DNA from: Carallia brachiata
Lineage: Eukaryota; Streptophyta; Magnoliopsida; Malpighiales; Rhizophoraceae
Length of the DNA stretch: 64,000 nt
Assembly: GCA_021464245.1 (NCBI GenBank)
Contig: JADCRB010000019.1
Span: 1,364,001 to 1,428,000 of the forward strand
Direction of reading: 5' to 3'
Shown here one piece after another: positions 12,003-28,559 of this stretch. The translations under genes were made by a program, and so were the position numbers. Every line of letters starts with the position of its first letter. Within the stretch, counting starts at the first letter, position 1. A model generated the notes under the pieces. It was not told where the DNA came from. It saw only the letters and a program-made list of their open reading frames with translations, and did not search any database.

Positions 12003-12536
12003 CCAATTTCGTTGATTTTTTTTGCTTTTTGTTTTTTTTCTCTTTGTTGTTGACGAGTGGAAAAAGTATTGATATTGATAGCAATAAATATACCGGAGAG
12101 TGTGAGACATGAAAAACACTGTTTAAGAAAATTAGAATATAAATAAAAATTAGGGGAAAACATTAATTAAAAAAAAAAAGAAGAAGAAAGGACAGGCCGT
12201 TTCTAGGGAAGAGGGGAAAGACGGGCGATCAAATCCGCAGGACAAAGCATGAGTGGGGAAAATCTAAGAAGAGTGCACGTGCTGTTCACGTGACAGCGTT
12301 TCTTAGGTGGGTTTTTGTTTTATTAGTAGTATTAAATTAAGAAAAAGTTCAATGGCCGGTAGTGTTTTCAAAGGCACAGAGCGGGCCAAAGCACCAGAAC
12401 CTCACCGCGCAAAGCGCAGGGAAAATTGGCATCAAACCAAAAATAATAAGCATTAGAAAACCAAAAGAGCAGCAAAATTGGCATCAAAGCAAAAAAAGCA
12501 TTAGAAAACACGAGGGAAGCAGACCCAAATGCTGCC

Positions 12537-16056
<3,520 letters not shown>

Positions 16057-16190
16057 GAGTGGCGGCGGCGCTGCTGGTAGGGTTGTGGTGATGGTGGTGG
16101 GGACGGTGGCGTAGCAGAAGGAGAGAGAGGTGGCGCCTCTACTTTACCGACAGTGCCATAGTGGGGGCGTGGAGTCATAAAACTAGAAAA

Positions 16191-16194
<4 letters not shown>

Positions 16195-16224
<30 letters not shown>
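16195..16224. repeat. (TA)n microsatellite upstream of UMPS
   Basis: A run of alternating TA lies about 140-170 bases upstream of the UMPS start codon, at the 5' edge of its G+C-rich leader. It is likely to vary in length between individuals. Confidence 0.85.
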
Positions 16225-16227
<3 letters not shown>

Positions 16228-16696
16228 AAAGTTTTAGATCCTCCTCCTTATTTATTGGTGGGAAAATTTTTTAATTAGATATGTAATAATTTAAATTGTT
16301 ATATTTTAATTAAATTTAAAAAAAATAAATAAATTAGTAAATAATTTTTAATTAATTTTATATTTTTATATGTTTTATTAATAGCGTTCATGTAATATTA
16401 TTTTTTTCAGATAAATTGATGTAGTAACTTGCTTACATAACTATAATATATTTTTCTCGTGGCAATGCATGTTATAGCTGAAAACAATTTCTTATTTGTC
16501 TAAAAAGTAAGATTATGTAAATAAATTTAGTAAATCATACAAAAAGTATGTATATTAATTAATAATATTTAATAATTTATTTTTTAACTTTTTTAAATTT
16601 AATATTTTTTTATAATTCAACAATTCAAATTACTATTTACCAATCACACTTATACAATTTTTCGTCAAAAATGTTTTACTCCAATCTAAACTCACT

Positions 16697-17219
16697 TTTG
16701 GTCCGAGATATATATGCATATTTTAGGTTTTAAATCTTTAAATTTTTTTACGTTTGAATCTTAAATTTTTTTAACATTTCATTTAAATTCTAAACTTTTT
16801 AATTTCATACCAAATCAGTTCCTCTGTTGACCAAAAATGATCAATCTATTAAAAAATAATTTTAACCTTACAAAAAATTATTTAAAAAATATTAAATACA
16901 TGAATTGAATATTTTTCTATCAAAAAATATGCATGTTACCTATTTAATTTGTATATTTGTTGATTAAAAAATATTTAATATGCATATTTTATTGATAAAA
17001 AAATATTTAATTTATGTATTTAATTTTTTTTTAAATAATTTTTATTAATTTAAACTCATTTATTAACAAATTGATTATCTTTTGTACATTAAAAGACTGA
17101 TTTAATAAAAAAATTCAAAAATTTAAAATTTAAATAAAATATTAAAAAATTTTAGAAAATAAATAAATAAAAATTAAAAATTTATGACTGAAATTATTCA
17201 TATCCCCTCTTGGTCCAAG
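16697..17219. repeat. Mutator-like MITE, copy 2
   Basis: The element spans about 16708-17208. It shares arms with the element at 11497-11991: both have TTCTAAACxTTTTAATTT, AAATCAGTTC and the right end CATATCCCCT. Imperfect 11-bp flanks TTTGGTCCGAG (16697-16707) and CTTGGTCCAAG (17209-17219) are consistent with an older target duplication. It is more diverged internally than copy 1 and has no coding capacity. Confidence 0.75.
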
Positions 17220-19642
17220 CCCTTTCCCAGGGAAGAGTAGCTCTTTAACAAAAGCACATTTTGTATGGTGGATAGAAAGAGGAGAGTCAGTAGACTATCA
17301 TCAGCGAGAAAAATAGGTTGGTAATCGGTGGAGCATATCCGCTAATTTGCAATTCACAAAATCTGAGAAGTTTTTTAAAAAATTCAAAAGCTCAAAATAA
17401 AATTTCAAAAATTCATAAAAGATAGAAAATATGTTGTGCAAAAGAGATAATTTTTTGGTTTGTTATCAATTTTTAGATTTTTTTTTTAATTTTTAATTTT
17501 GTGATTTTAGAAATCTTTACTTATAGTTTTGTATTTTCCGATTTTTATTTATTAGTTCTGTAGTTTTTGGAATTTTTTGAATTTTCAAGCTTATAATTTT
17601 CATTTTTTTTCCAAATATTTTCAGATTTTTTCAAATATTTAGATTTTATTCTTATTTTTTGGATTTTATAAAAAAAATTTTGAGATTATTTTAGAATTAA
17701 TAAATGTGTTTGTTTTTTTGATTTATTTTGTAATTTTTTCAATTTTTTAAGTCACTTCATAAGAAATACAAAATTTTTACTGATTTTTCTTTGATGTTTT
17801 TAGATTTTATTTCTTTGATTTAGCAGTGAGCAAATGATGTGACATGTCAGCATTGCCATTTAACGACAAACTAATAAAAAATTGTCAAAACTATTGATGA
17901 GTAAAATGTGGGGACTAAATTTGAGGAAAAAAACGTGACGAACGCAAACTCTTTATTTTTTTGAACAAATTACGAGCACAAACTGAAAAACAACAAAATG
18001 TGGAGGTATAATGAAACTTCTTGCCTAGTTTCAAAATATGAGCAAACTTCGAATTTTGCTTCTAAAATCAATCATAATAAGCAATATATCAATCTACTAA
18101 AACGCGTCAATTTAATTTTGTCTATTACATTTTACCATTTTGGTATTATGTTATCTGAAGTATTACGTAAACGTGGTGAGTTAACATGAGATAAAAGTGA
18201 AATTCAATAGTATTATAATAATTAGTTATACTTTTTTTAGTTTTTAAACCTATACAATAATACCATTCAAATGATAGCTTAATAGCAAGTAGATAGGCCT
18301 TTTTCTACATTAGTTTTGTTTGAGTTATGTTCTCATTGTCGGTGTTTTCTTCACAAAGTTGATGAGGTTGTTATATTACAATTTTTGGTTTAAAATTTGT
18401 TAACAATAGGGTCGAACATAAAGAAGGTTTATTTGGTCTTGTAAATACGTATGTGGGGATATTCCATTAAATTAAATTAAGACGTAACAAGTGATATCTA
18501 ATTTCAGTTCATATATCCAATGACTGGCGATAAATGTTTTTTTTTGTTAAAAAAAAACATATCTAATAGTAAATTAAGACAAGAACTGTAAATATACAAC
18601 GAGTCAATGATGATAATAATACAAGGGAAATCTTTTTTAGACATAAATTTCATTGATTCATTTGAACACGATATAATGTTATCTTATATATAAAATATTT
18701 TATATTATAAGAATAATATTATATATTACAAAGGAGATTTATAATATATAGTAGACATTCATTTAAAATCTCTTTTGTACTGCATAAATGTAATCCGTGA
18801 CCCTAAAATATATAACATTTCACATGTGATATAATTTTATTGTTTTTAAATAAATCTATGAAATTATTTATCTGTGTTGTCGAATCCATAACATAATAAG
18901 GTATCTTATAGGCTGAAGTCCCATAGACCCAATTGGACTTTAGTCAAAAAAAAAAATAAAATTGGACTCATAATAATTTTGAATTAGATGCAAAATATCT
19001 TAAACCGCATGCATGAATAACATCTCACAAAATATATAAAAAAAATTACAATAAAATAATAAATATTAGCATAAATGTTTTATGTTTATTCGATTCGAAG
19101 ACAAATTCGAGATTGATCTACTTCATGAGAAATGGTATTATAAGTTTCACTGTACTGCTTAATTTTAAGTAATATTAAAATTATTATGTAATTTACTTAA
19201 AAATATCTAATAGTTTATTTATTTTTAAAAAAAAATTAATGGTTTGACTTAACTAATTTTTATTTAATTAGAAAATAATATGAGCCATTAATGATCGAAT
19301 TTAACAAGAAATAAAAAAATATATTATCAAAAACTATTGATGATGTTGTATAATTATTTTGTAACAACTTAAATGACATTATTTAATAGCACTTTTTTTA
19401 ATTTTAATTATTCAATTGTATATATCAATTTAATCTTAAATTAATCTAACCTCGCAAAAAAATTTCTAAAAAAAAAAACTCGTCAAATATTTTCTTACTA
19501 TTTATGGGTCTGATTCTAAAAACATAGGAAAAATAATTGTCGCACTTCAACATCTCCGTCTTACAAATGCAGTGCCATGCCATGCCACGTTCTAGCAAGT
19601 GCGCGTGGGTTTTGATCTGACACGTTAAACTTTGTCCAAATC
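17220..19642. other. A+T-rich intergenic DNA, no gene seen
   Basis: The region is dominated by T-rich and A-rich runs with stops in all frames. A 63-codon frame near 17998 has no recognisable motif. Diverged repeats are likely but no borders can be drawn. Confidence 0.5.
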
Positions 19643-20612
19643 ATAACTACGACTGCAAACGAGTCGATACGTTTATTAAAAATTTGGTGGTTTGACTTGG
19701 TAAGAGTTCGGTTCGGACTCATTCATTTACTAAATGAGCGATACACGAGTTTAAAAGTAAAACTCATTTAATAAACGAGCTGAGTTTAAACAGGGATATG
19801 CTCAACTAGATTCAAACTCGTAAACAGTTCGTTTAAAACTCGTTTAGATCTCGATAAATATATCATTAGTAATTCGTTTAATATATACCGTTATAAACTT
19901 ATTTAATGTATTAATAACACTTAATTGTATCATTTAACTTTTATTATAAATAGTTATCAATTTAAAGTTATATCTTTTATTTTATATACAGTTATTTGAA
20001 TAAGACTTATACGTGATTAGGATTATAAGTAAGTTAATACTTTCGCTAAAAATTTGGTAACTTAATCTGGTAAAAATTCGACTAAAACTAATTCATTTAA
20101 CTAAACAAGTGATAAATCAGTTTAAATTCAAAACTTATTTAATAAATAAATTGAGTATAAGTAAAGATAAATTTAGTGAAACTCATAAATAGTTCGTTGA
20201 AGAATTTATCTACATAATAATTAAAAAAAACTCATTTATTATGTTATAAAAATAATTTCTTTAAATCCATTTTTAAAATTATATATTACATATATTTATA
20301 TTTATATATTAAAATTGAACATTTATTTTTAATTATTTAATTTTTTTAAATAAATAATTTTTATCCTTTTATTTTATGTGTAATAATAAATTTTTTTAGT
20401 TTTAATTATTTTATTAGTATTATAAAATTAAATGATATAGTTCGTTAAAAGTTCGAAAACTCAGTTCGATAACAGTAGACTCGGCTCGAGGTTCGGCTCG
20501 TTCGTAAATGATACTAATACCAAATCTCATTTTTAAGCTCGTTTAATAAACGAGTCGACACCCAAACTTAACTAAATTTAGTTCGGTTCGGCTCGTTTGC
20601 AGCCTTAACAAC
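19643..20612. mobile_element. Non-autonomous hAT-like element, 954 bp
   Basis: The left end GACTGCAAACGAG (from 19651) and the right end CTCGTTTGCAGCC (to 20604) are inverted repeats. Inside them, further CGAGTCGA/GTTCGGTTCGG/AACTCGTTTA blocks appear in both orientations. The 8-bp flanks ATAACTAC (19643-19650) and TTAACAAC (20605-20612) agree at six positions, as expected of an aged hAT duplication. A diverged internal direct repeat (about 19670-19820 against 20045-20200) suggests a composite. No transposase frame is present. Confidence 0.6.
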
Positions 20613-21607
20613 CAGCTATTAGGCAAACAACGTGCGGAGATGTCCCTTGGACAAAGACCCGCCCCCAACGTTTTGGTGGCATTTATGATTCAATTATTAT
20701 CTATAATTATTATAATTTTAAAGAATAATATAATAATAATAATAATAATGATAGGCCAACAGAAAAACAAAATAGAAATTTGTAAACAAAAAAAACTGAA
20801 AAACGAAGAAGAAAATTCATGTTATGTTGTGTCATAATTGTTCCAATCATAACCAGTTCTGTTTCATTCTGTGAATTGAAAATCTTTGCTTTGTTGTCTT
20901 CTCCCACCATAACAGAAAAAAACAAAGGTTTTGTTTGGGAAATGCTATTTACACGCACAAATCCCTCCATGCACGCAAATAGAATGAATAAAGACAAGAA
21001 ATGTTGCCTTTGACTTGCGTGTAAGGAGTTATTTGTTTCGTGTAAATAACATCCCCCGTTTTGTTTTATCCTTTTTTTTTTCTTTTGGTTCCTCCTCTAT
21101 AAAAAAAAACATTCAATCTTTCTTCCACTTCTAATTATGGTAAGGCAATTTGACAAAATTACTTCCTTTTCCTTCCAATTTAGTAACAACCCTTTTTGGA
21201 TTTAGTTTTACAACAACAGTTTCTGTTTTCTTCTTCTTCTTCTACTTTTTTTTTTTTTGTAATTTTTTTTTTTATGATAAAATGCTTGCACAGACACCCA
21301 TGTAGCCAATATGATTCTTATTTGTTTTTTTTTTACAATTTCGTTCATTGCCAAGAATGAGCTGAGCAAGACCCTTCTTTTCTCTGGCAGATCTTTTACA
21401 AATGTAAGAGTCTATCCATTTCCTTGTTCTTCTTTGTTGCATTGGATGACAAAAGTTCTGGTGTTCTTCAATTTGGTTATTTCTATTTGCAGCAGCTTGA
21501 TTATGCCCTTTGTGTCTGTTGTAGAGAAGAAGCTAATAAATGGGAATTATAATAGTTTGGAAGTGATTGCGATTGATGATTTGGGTTAAAAATCTTGAAG
21601 GCTGGAG
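20613..21607 (+). other. 5' flank and leader of the AGD11-like gene
   Basis: No protein gene is supported. The stretch is T-rich, with CTT repeats near 21220-21245, as is common in plant leaders. It includes a (TAA)n tract at about 20727-20750. Confidence 0.5.
21098..21104 (+). promoter_or_regulatory. Candidate TATA box for the AGD11-like gene
   Basis: CTCTATAAAAA occurs about 500 bases before the start ATG. A long leader would follow. It is the best TATA-like word in this flank, but it is proposed from sequence only. Confidence 0.3.
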
Positions 21608-24600
21608 ATGTCTAGCGGACAGGACAATTGTGCAGGTAATCTTTTGCCATATTAGTTTTAAATTTTCTCAGATTAATTCAACTATGTTGGGGGTTATGAC
21701 ACAAGATCATTAATATTGACATCCAGAAAAGATTTATGAGCTGACCCCAATTGTATTTGGAATTAAGGCTTTGTTGTTGTTGTTGTTGTTGTTGTCTCGA
21801 TTCTTTGATCATGAGCAGATATCATTGGGAGGCTCTTTTGATTTTGAATTAGGGAACTAAATGGAGGGCTCATGTGAGATTAAGACGATTGGATGTTATG
21901 AAGATGGCCTCTCATGAGAGTTCATTTTGACTCTTAAATCATTCCTAAAATAAATGGAAATCGCACTTATACTACTCATGTTGATTCGACAAATCAGTTT
22001 ACTGGTTGCTCTGTGTCCATTTTATATTGCTGTCTGCAAAATTTTTGTAATTTCACCTTGATATGTTAACATGCTGTTTCCAAGCTTTGTTTGTCCCGAT
22101 TTACATTTGTTGATTGATGTTCGGTGAGGCTTTGTAGTAAGATGTGAACTATTCACTTTTTCACTCTGATTTAAGATTTAAATTACATCTTCCCTAACTC
22201 AAACACTCTGACTAGCAAAATCTATTTGGTATCAGACTTTCTTCTCTAGGATTCTTTGCTTAAAATCAGTTGTGTTTGTCAATATTGGAGAAGTCATCTA
22301 TGATCAGCAGCATCAGCCAAAAAAGCATTTCTATGAATTGTTAGATCTCCATTGTTTCCTTGTTCTGGGTGACTCATGGCAGTAAATCTGGGTTTGTTTC
22401 TTGGAAATCTAGTTATTCACAGGTTCATTAATCAAAATCAGCAGTATCTGATTTATTTATTCTTAGTTTGTTATACATGGGACAACAGCTTCAATTGATC
22501 TCGTTAATCCAAAATCCCTCTGATGTATACGGACCTGATAAATTTCGAGACCTTACAAAAATCTATATATGTACTCACTGTATAATGTTGCCTTTTCTGC
22601 AGAGAGTTTTAGTGTTAAAACTATCAGCATGTTAATATTATATGCTTAATATTCACATGATTTGTAGGTTCGGCATTGCTTCACAGAGTGATGTGCTGTT
22701 ATAATGTTACTTCATGAGTTATAAGATCGAGAGGAAAAAGAATTGAGTTTTGACATAATGATTTTTCTTTTTTTTGGCCAACAATTAAATCTGCCTTGAT
22801 GAAATATATTGGATTTGCAGGATCGGAGGTCCTACGGAATCCCTCTCCGTCAGGCAAACATAGTTACAGCAGAAAAGATAAACAGAAAGCTTCTGGTATC
22901 TTATGTTCTGATCCTCAAACTTTTTTCTGAACTGTTAATTCAAAGGGCTACCAAAATTATATGTGTCCTTGATCCATGCGGAGAATATGCTCGTGACATA
23001 TACCCGCTAAATTTTGTTTTCAAAGTTGATGTAGTTTATTAGCAGTGAAATGTGTACGTTCAACAGGGAGAGTCCTTTTATCAAGTAAAGGCATCTTTTT
23101 CTTACTACTGTTAGTAAAAGAGCTTTGAAGCGAGGTTTTGATAATTTATATATTAAGTGCATTGTTATTCTTTCCAACTATATCATGCTTTCTTTGCTTG
23201 CAATTCTAATAAAGGAGAGAAATTTTAGCTATTTAATGAATTCAATATCCTTTGAACTGGAATTCCTAAATGGGAATTGACATGTTTCTAATCCGTATGT
23301 CGATCGTGGTTTACTCGCACTTGTCTTGTGGCAGTTCTTTCATAAACATAAAAGCTTATTGCATTTTAGTTGCCAAAGTATATCTCTTAGAAATGCTTCT
23401 CACCTTTTCTGACCTTTGGATAAGTCAATACTGAATCTGAAAACTGAGAGCTGATTCTAAAAATCATCCAATCGTCCTTGTTCAGCCCACCAATGCTTTT
23501 AAATTCTAACAAAAAACATTTAGAGTTTAGTGTAATATAGAGATATCTCCTGGCTGTCACATTCCTCCGTTATGTGATGCCCTGTCTGCTTCTGTTCGGA
23601 TTTACCTTTTTATCTGATCTTGTTTCTGGGTTCTATACCTGATGCTTCATGGAAGGGAGTAATAGTGCCTTTCATCTCATCTGGAAGGATCGCGTTGTCA
23701 TTTTAGAATAACTTGACTAAACTTGTTTTGTTCATCGATCAGAACAACAGAGAAGACTGGAGAACCTTCTGAGTCAATCAGGCAATAAGTTTTGTGCAGA
23801 CTGCGGAACTCCAGATCCCAAATGGGTGTAAGTTGTCTGGACTTAATGGGAAGTTTTTCATCAAAATCTGTTCATGTAATCAGTAATTGTGTAAATGCTT
23901 GGGAAAAAGCCTCAATTATTTCAAGTCCTAGGCAGGCATTTTGTGTTCTCAGTGCTCGTTTTTCAAATGTGATCCACGTAGTGTTTCAGAAACAACTCAC
24001 AAGAATTTGTCAGTGTAACCAAAAAAAAAAAAAAAAAACAAATAAATAGCAAGTAATCTCATCAATGACCTTAAGAACATGTTATGCCAATGGCAACTCA
24101 GGTAACTGGAGGAAGTACAAATTGCAGAGGAATGCAAATACAAAGATGTATGCTTGATATCAGATGATAGATTTAACAAATCTTGAATGTTTTTTGCATA
24201 TTTTTCAGTTGGATTCAAATATGGCCTAGTTGTATGATGCGTTTCAATTTGCAGATATAACTATTTGCAAAATAGTGAAAAATACCTACACTAGAACAAT
24301 GGATGTAATACATGTCAGCAATGATGATATGTTACTTATTCCTGAAAATGGATTATGGTTGCTGTCAGTTTTTGAGATGGGTGATGTGGGGGAAAGTATG
24401 GAGTTGAATGCGTGTGGTGTTCAACACATGCTTGCAGTCCTGCAGCCCGCTATCTCCTGTGCATGTCTTCTTCCTAACTGTCATTCCTTCATTATTTACT
24501 TTGGGTATCAGGCACATTAATATAAAAGCATTAGATAGCTTCTTTTTTTTTTTTAATTTGGTTTTAATGATTGACATAGGCTTAGTAGCTTGCATTTGTC

Positions 24601-27421
24601 TCTCATATTCTGTATCTACTATTTGGTGTCCAATTATTTATATTGCCATATGAGTTAAACCTCTTTGTCAATGTCAGGTCTCTAAGCCATGGAGTATTTA
24701 TTTGTATAAAGTGCTCTGGCGTTCATAGAAGCCTTGGAGTACATATATCAAAGGTGTGGTTTTGAAATGCACCCCTTGGTTCTTACATATACAAAATTTC
24801 TCGACTAAAGATTGTCCTGCAGTTTAACATCGTGATGTGATATTGAACACTTATAATGAATTAAAGAAGGTACTTCTGCATTTGAGGCCACTGATTTGAT
24901 ATTGTAGTTAAGCAACTTCAGGACCCAAACTGCTTAAAACCTACAATCTACCAAAGTATGTTACTATTAATGTACCCAAAAAAAGTAGGGAAATATTATA
25001 TGACTAGTTCTCAGCCTTGGTCAGTTCTTTGTTTTGAAGTTCAGATTTGTCTTTGGACACAATGGACAAGAGAGTTTCCCCTTTAAAAAAGAATTAGGAC
25101 AAATAGTTCTACCTCATTAATTAGAAATAATGCATAAATGAAAAACAGAATCATTTTGTAAGTTTACGCTGTAAAGTGCTCGAACTTTTGCCAGGTTCTA
25201 TCTGTCAAGCTAGATGAATGGACAGATGAACAAGTGAAAACACTGACAGATATGGGAGGCAATGCTGCAGCAAACAAAAAGTATGAAGCATGTATTCCAG
25301 ATGATTACAGAAAGCCAAAACCAAATGCCTCTACAGAGGAGCGGTGTGATTTTATTAGGTACTATTATTAGAATTCTCAGCATCTTTTCAGGGAAGAAAT
25401 CTGCATCCTTCTAAATCAGTATTTCACTCTTAATACTCAGGAAAAAGTATGAGAAGCTAGAGTTTTCACATGGCCATGAACAATTGTTCTGTCCCTATCC
25501 CCCAAATAGAAGCTCGTCATCCTCTTTTAGTAGCTCCTCAAGCCATTGCTCTTCCCAAGATAGGAAAAAATATGACAAACAACCCACAAGGAATCGTATT
25601 GGGCACGCATTTCGTAACAGTTGGGGAAGAAAAGATTCTGAAAACAAGCACTCAAAAAAGAACAACTCTTTGGTAATGCTTTCCATTTCAATATGCCATT
25701 TATATCATCTTAGGGATCTGTTTTAGTAGCTAGTACGATGATCTTACAGATATTGGGCCTTTGCATCTGCAAGTGCCTGCACCAAGCATGTCTGCGCACC
25801 ACCACGCATGCCCACAGCAAAAATCTAATGCAGTTTCCATTTTACTAGCTATCAAAGGGAGATTTTTCCCCTTCTTTGAAATAGCAGTAGATGTACATAA
25901 ATGCCTAACAACATGCACATATGCACAGATGGAGGGAGGAAGGGAGGGATGGAGGGAGGTAGGAAGGAGGGAAGTAGTCAAAGTTGGCTAATATATATCC
26001 TTAATCAATGCAGTAGTTGAGGATGGTATCTGGAAGTTGGTAAATTATTTGGAATCACTTATTGAATCTGTTTGTTTATAACGTGCTGTTTATAGGCAGG
26101 TATGGTTGAATTTGTTGGATTAATTAAGGTTAATGTGGTCAAAGGGACGAATCTAGCTGTGCGGGATATGATGACTAGCGACCCTTATGTCATCCTTGCA
26201 TTAGGCGAGCAGGTGAGCTCTTCTCCTTGATTTCATAACATCATTTTTCTGCTCAACTGTAATGGAGTAGAAACCATGATAATCCTGGTTGATATGTTGT
26301 TTGTTCTGTATTGTTGCAGTCAGTGAAGACACGTGTCATAAAGAACAACCTAAATCCAGTCTGGAATGAGAGACTTATGTTGTCAATACCAGAACATATC
26401 CCTCCTCTGAAAGTGGTGAGTTGATTCTTTAACAAAGGGGGAGTAAAACACTGCAAGTTGTTAATTATAAGCATCTATACATATGCAGATGAACTTTTAG
26501 CTTCTTGTTCATCTCATATTGAGGATATTATCTGCTTATTTTAATCTATTGAAGAGTGAGTGTTCCATGGAAAAGAAAGGACGCTTTGCAAAACATCTGT
26601 TCATAGCAATCATAAAGCTTTTGGGCAAGGTTACGAAGTTTTGACACTCGAAATTGATGACCTTTAATTACTTTGGGCCAGTTTTGCTTCGTGAATCTAA
26701 TATCCCTTTTGCTAAAAATGGTGTAGCATCTTCATGAATTCATAGTCCCATCAGAGAAGGGCCTTATGGGTTAATAAAATGGAAATAAGGAAAGGTGAAC
26801 TTGGAGACCATATAATTGTGAGTTTTATATGCTTCTGAGTTCCGACTGCACGACATTTTCCCACTCTCAGGAAATGGGACTGTTACTGATCTTCTCCATC
26901 CATTTACTTGTCAAAAGACTATCCACTCTGTCACAACTTAGTCTTTCACTTCTAAAGATTTTCTTTTTCCCTCAATAGAACATCTATCTGTTGACAATAG
27001 TCTTTTCCCTTTTTTGACTCAATGTTATAATGTGTCAATATTATTCTGACGTTCACAAGGTACACTTTCTGGCCTTAGGATTCAATTTTTCAATTTATCT
27101 TTGATTATGCATACGAAAATTTCTGTGTGCTTGGATGCAGCTTGTTTACGACAAGGATACATTCTCAACGACGACTTTATGGGAGAGGCCGAAATTGACA
27201 TTCAACTGCTGGTTGCTGCTGCCAAAGCATATGAGAATTCCACAATTACAGAGCCAGCACAACTTGGCAAGTGGATAGCCGGCAAGGATAACACCCTTGT
27301 AGAAGATGGTGTTATTACCTTGGTAGATGGGATAGTAAAACAAGAAATCAGTCTCAGGCTACAAAATGTCGAGAGGGGAGTATTAGAGATTGAGCTTGAA
27401 TGTGTTCCTCTTACTCAATAG
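21608..27421 (+). CDS. AGD11: AGD11-like ArfGAP with C2 domain (nine exons, frameshifted in the last)
   Basis: Exons: 21608-21635, 22821-22895, 23743-23827, 24678-24753, 25195-25358, 25441-25672, 26096-26212, 26320-26415 and 27141-27421. All junction phases agree. The product would be a GTPase-activating protein for Arf small GTPases in vesicle traffic, of the plant AGD11-AGD13 class. The ArfGAP zinc finger begins FCADCG (Cys52, Cys55) and has CX2CX16CX2C spacing, followed by the CX4R arginine finger in [10 protein letters not shown] Ser-rich linker leads to [15 protein letters not shown]2 domain from about residue 222 ([29 protein letters not shown]) should bind phospholipid. With one base restored the total would be about 384 residues, close to the known family length. 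As given, exon 9 is 281 bases (one short) and shifts frame after DTFST near 27170-27176, stopping within about 32 codons and losing the end of C2. The C-terminus in the other frame (to LECVPLTQ) is perfectly conserved. Confidence 0.9.
21720..21797 (+). mobile_element. RTE LINE 3' tail in AGD11 intron 1
   Basis: The segment ending GAATTAAGGCTTTGTTGTTG and continuing as a (TTG)n run to about 21795 is the same kind of 3' end as the LINE at 8059-8281, here in plus orientation. Fewer than 80 bases remain. Confidence 0.6.
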
Positions 27422-28559
27422 ACAACATAAAACTGTTCACTTGTTCTGAAATTATGATTCAAAATGACCGCAGTAATTATCTTGTTGCAATCCACTTTGA
27501 ATGGAAGTTCAATATGTTGCCTGCTATTGTTCTACAATGTTGTAACCTGCATGCACTGTTGTGGTCCAAATCATTTTGTGAATAGTTACTCTGCATGCAA
27601 TATTATGGTCCTTAATTTACCATTTTATGAATAGTGAGTGATCATGCCCTGGCGTAGCGTGCGCTCCAGGCAGTTTTGATCAACCCACCAATCAGAAGAT
27701 GTTTTGTAGTCCGATCGGCTAGTTTTTGGCCAGTGGGCAGAGGTTAGATTTATGATGGGGCATTACGAGATGGATTAACCAAGAAAGTCCTGCTTTTACA
27801 ATAGGCTATCTTATGACATTGTAACTTGTGACCTTTTATTTTAGCACTTCATTGATTTCTCTTCAGGGAAATCCAACCAAAGACCATGCGTCTCATCGTA
27901 CAAACCAGAAATTGGCTTTTTAACATTGGGGTGCATGGAAAATAAATTGAACTAATTTTGCAGGCATCAATAACTGTCAGAGCTGCGAAAGCTTATTCTG
28001 AACATTTGAAGGAGCCTTGAACGGCCCTGAAATTCGTCAAAGAAACATAAATGTGATGAAAGCAGCTAACTGTTAATCTTGCAAATGGAAGCACAGAAGT
28101 CGTTTATCTTGCTTTCCCTTGTCAATGTCAAAGAAAACAGATGAAAATGTTTCACAAGTAGTTTTAAGCTCATCTAGTAGGAGCTCATCTTCAAGCCAAT
28201 ATCACCGCATGTGCATCGTCAAATTGATCCGGATAAGTCTACTTTGCAAGACATGTCTAAGGGTGTTGGTAGGCCAACCTGTCAATCCCATATTCTGCGT
28301 TTAACTTTTCCAACAGAATTAGGACTGTAAACAACAATGTAGGCTTGAGCTATTAAAACAGAGAGGGAGGATCCATCAACAAGGTGGCAGGCTTCTTGAA
28401 AATAAAATGGGCAAGAATCTGAAGCATATTGTATCAAGCAGCCGAAAAAATAACTTACAGATCTACCTAAGATATTGGACAATTCCCGTGCAAAAGACAA
28501 TGAGAAGATGGAGGAAGCAGTATCTTTCTTCACGTCTATCCAGCAATGTGTTCCAATCC
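27422..28559. other. 3' flank of the AGD11-like gene
   Basis: The stretch should contain the 3'-UTR of the ArfGAP gene. A possible acceptor near 27963 precedes a short frame ASITVRAAKAY...KEP and a stop, which matches nothing I know. The right end may hold more decayed PPR sequence on the minus strand. Confidence 0.4.
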
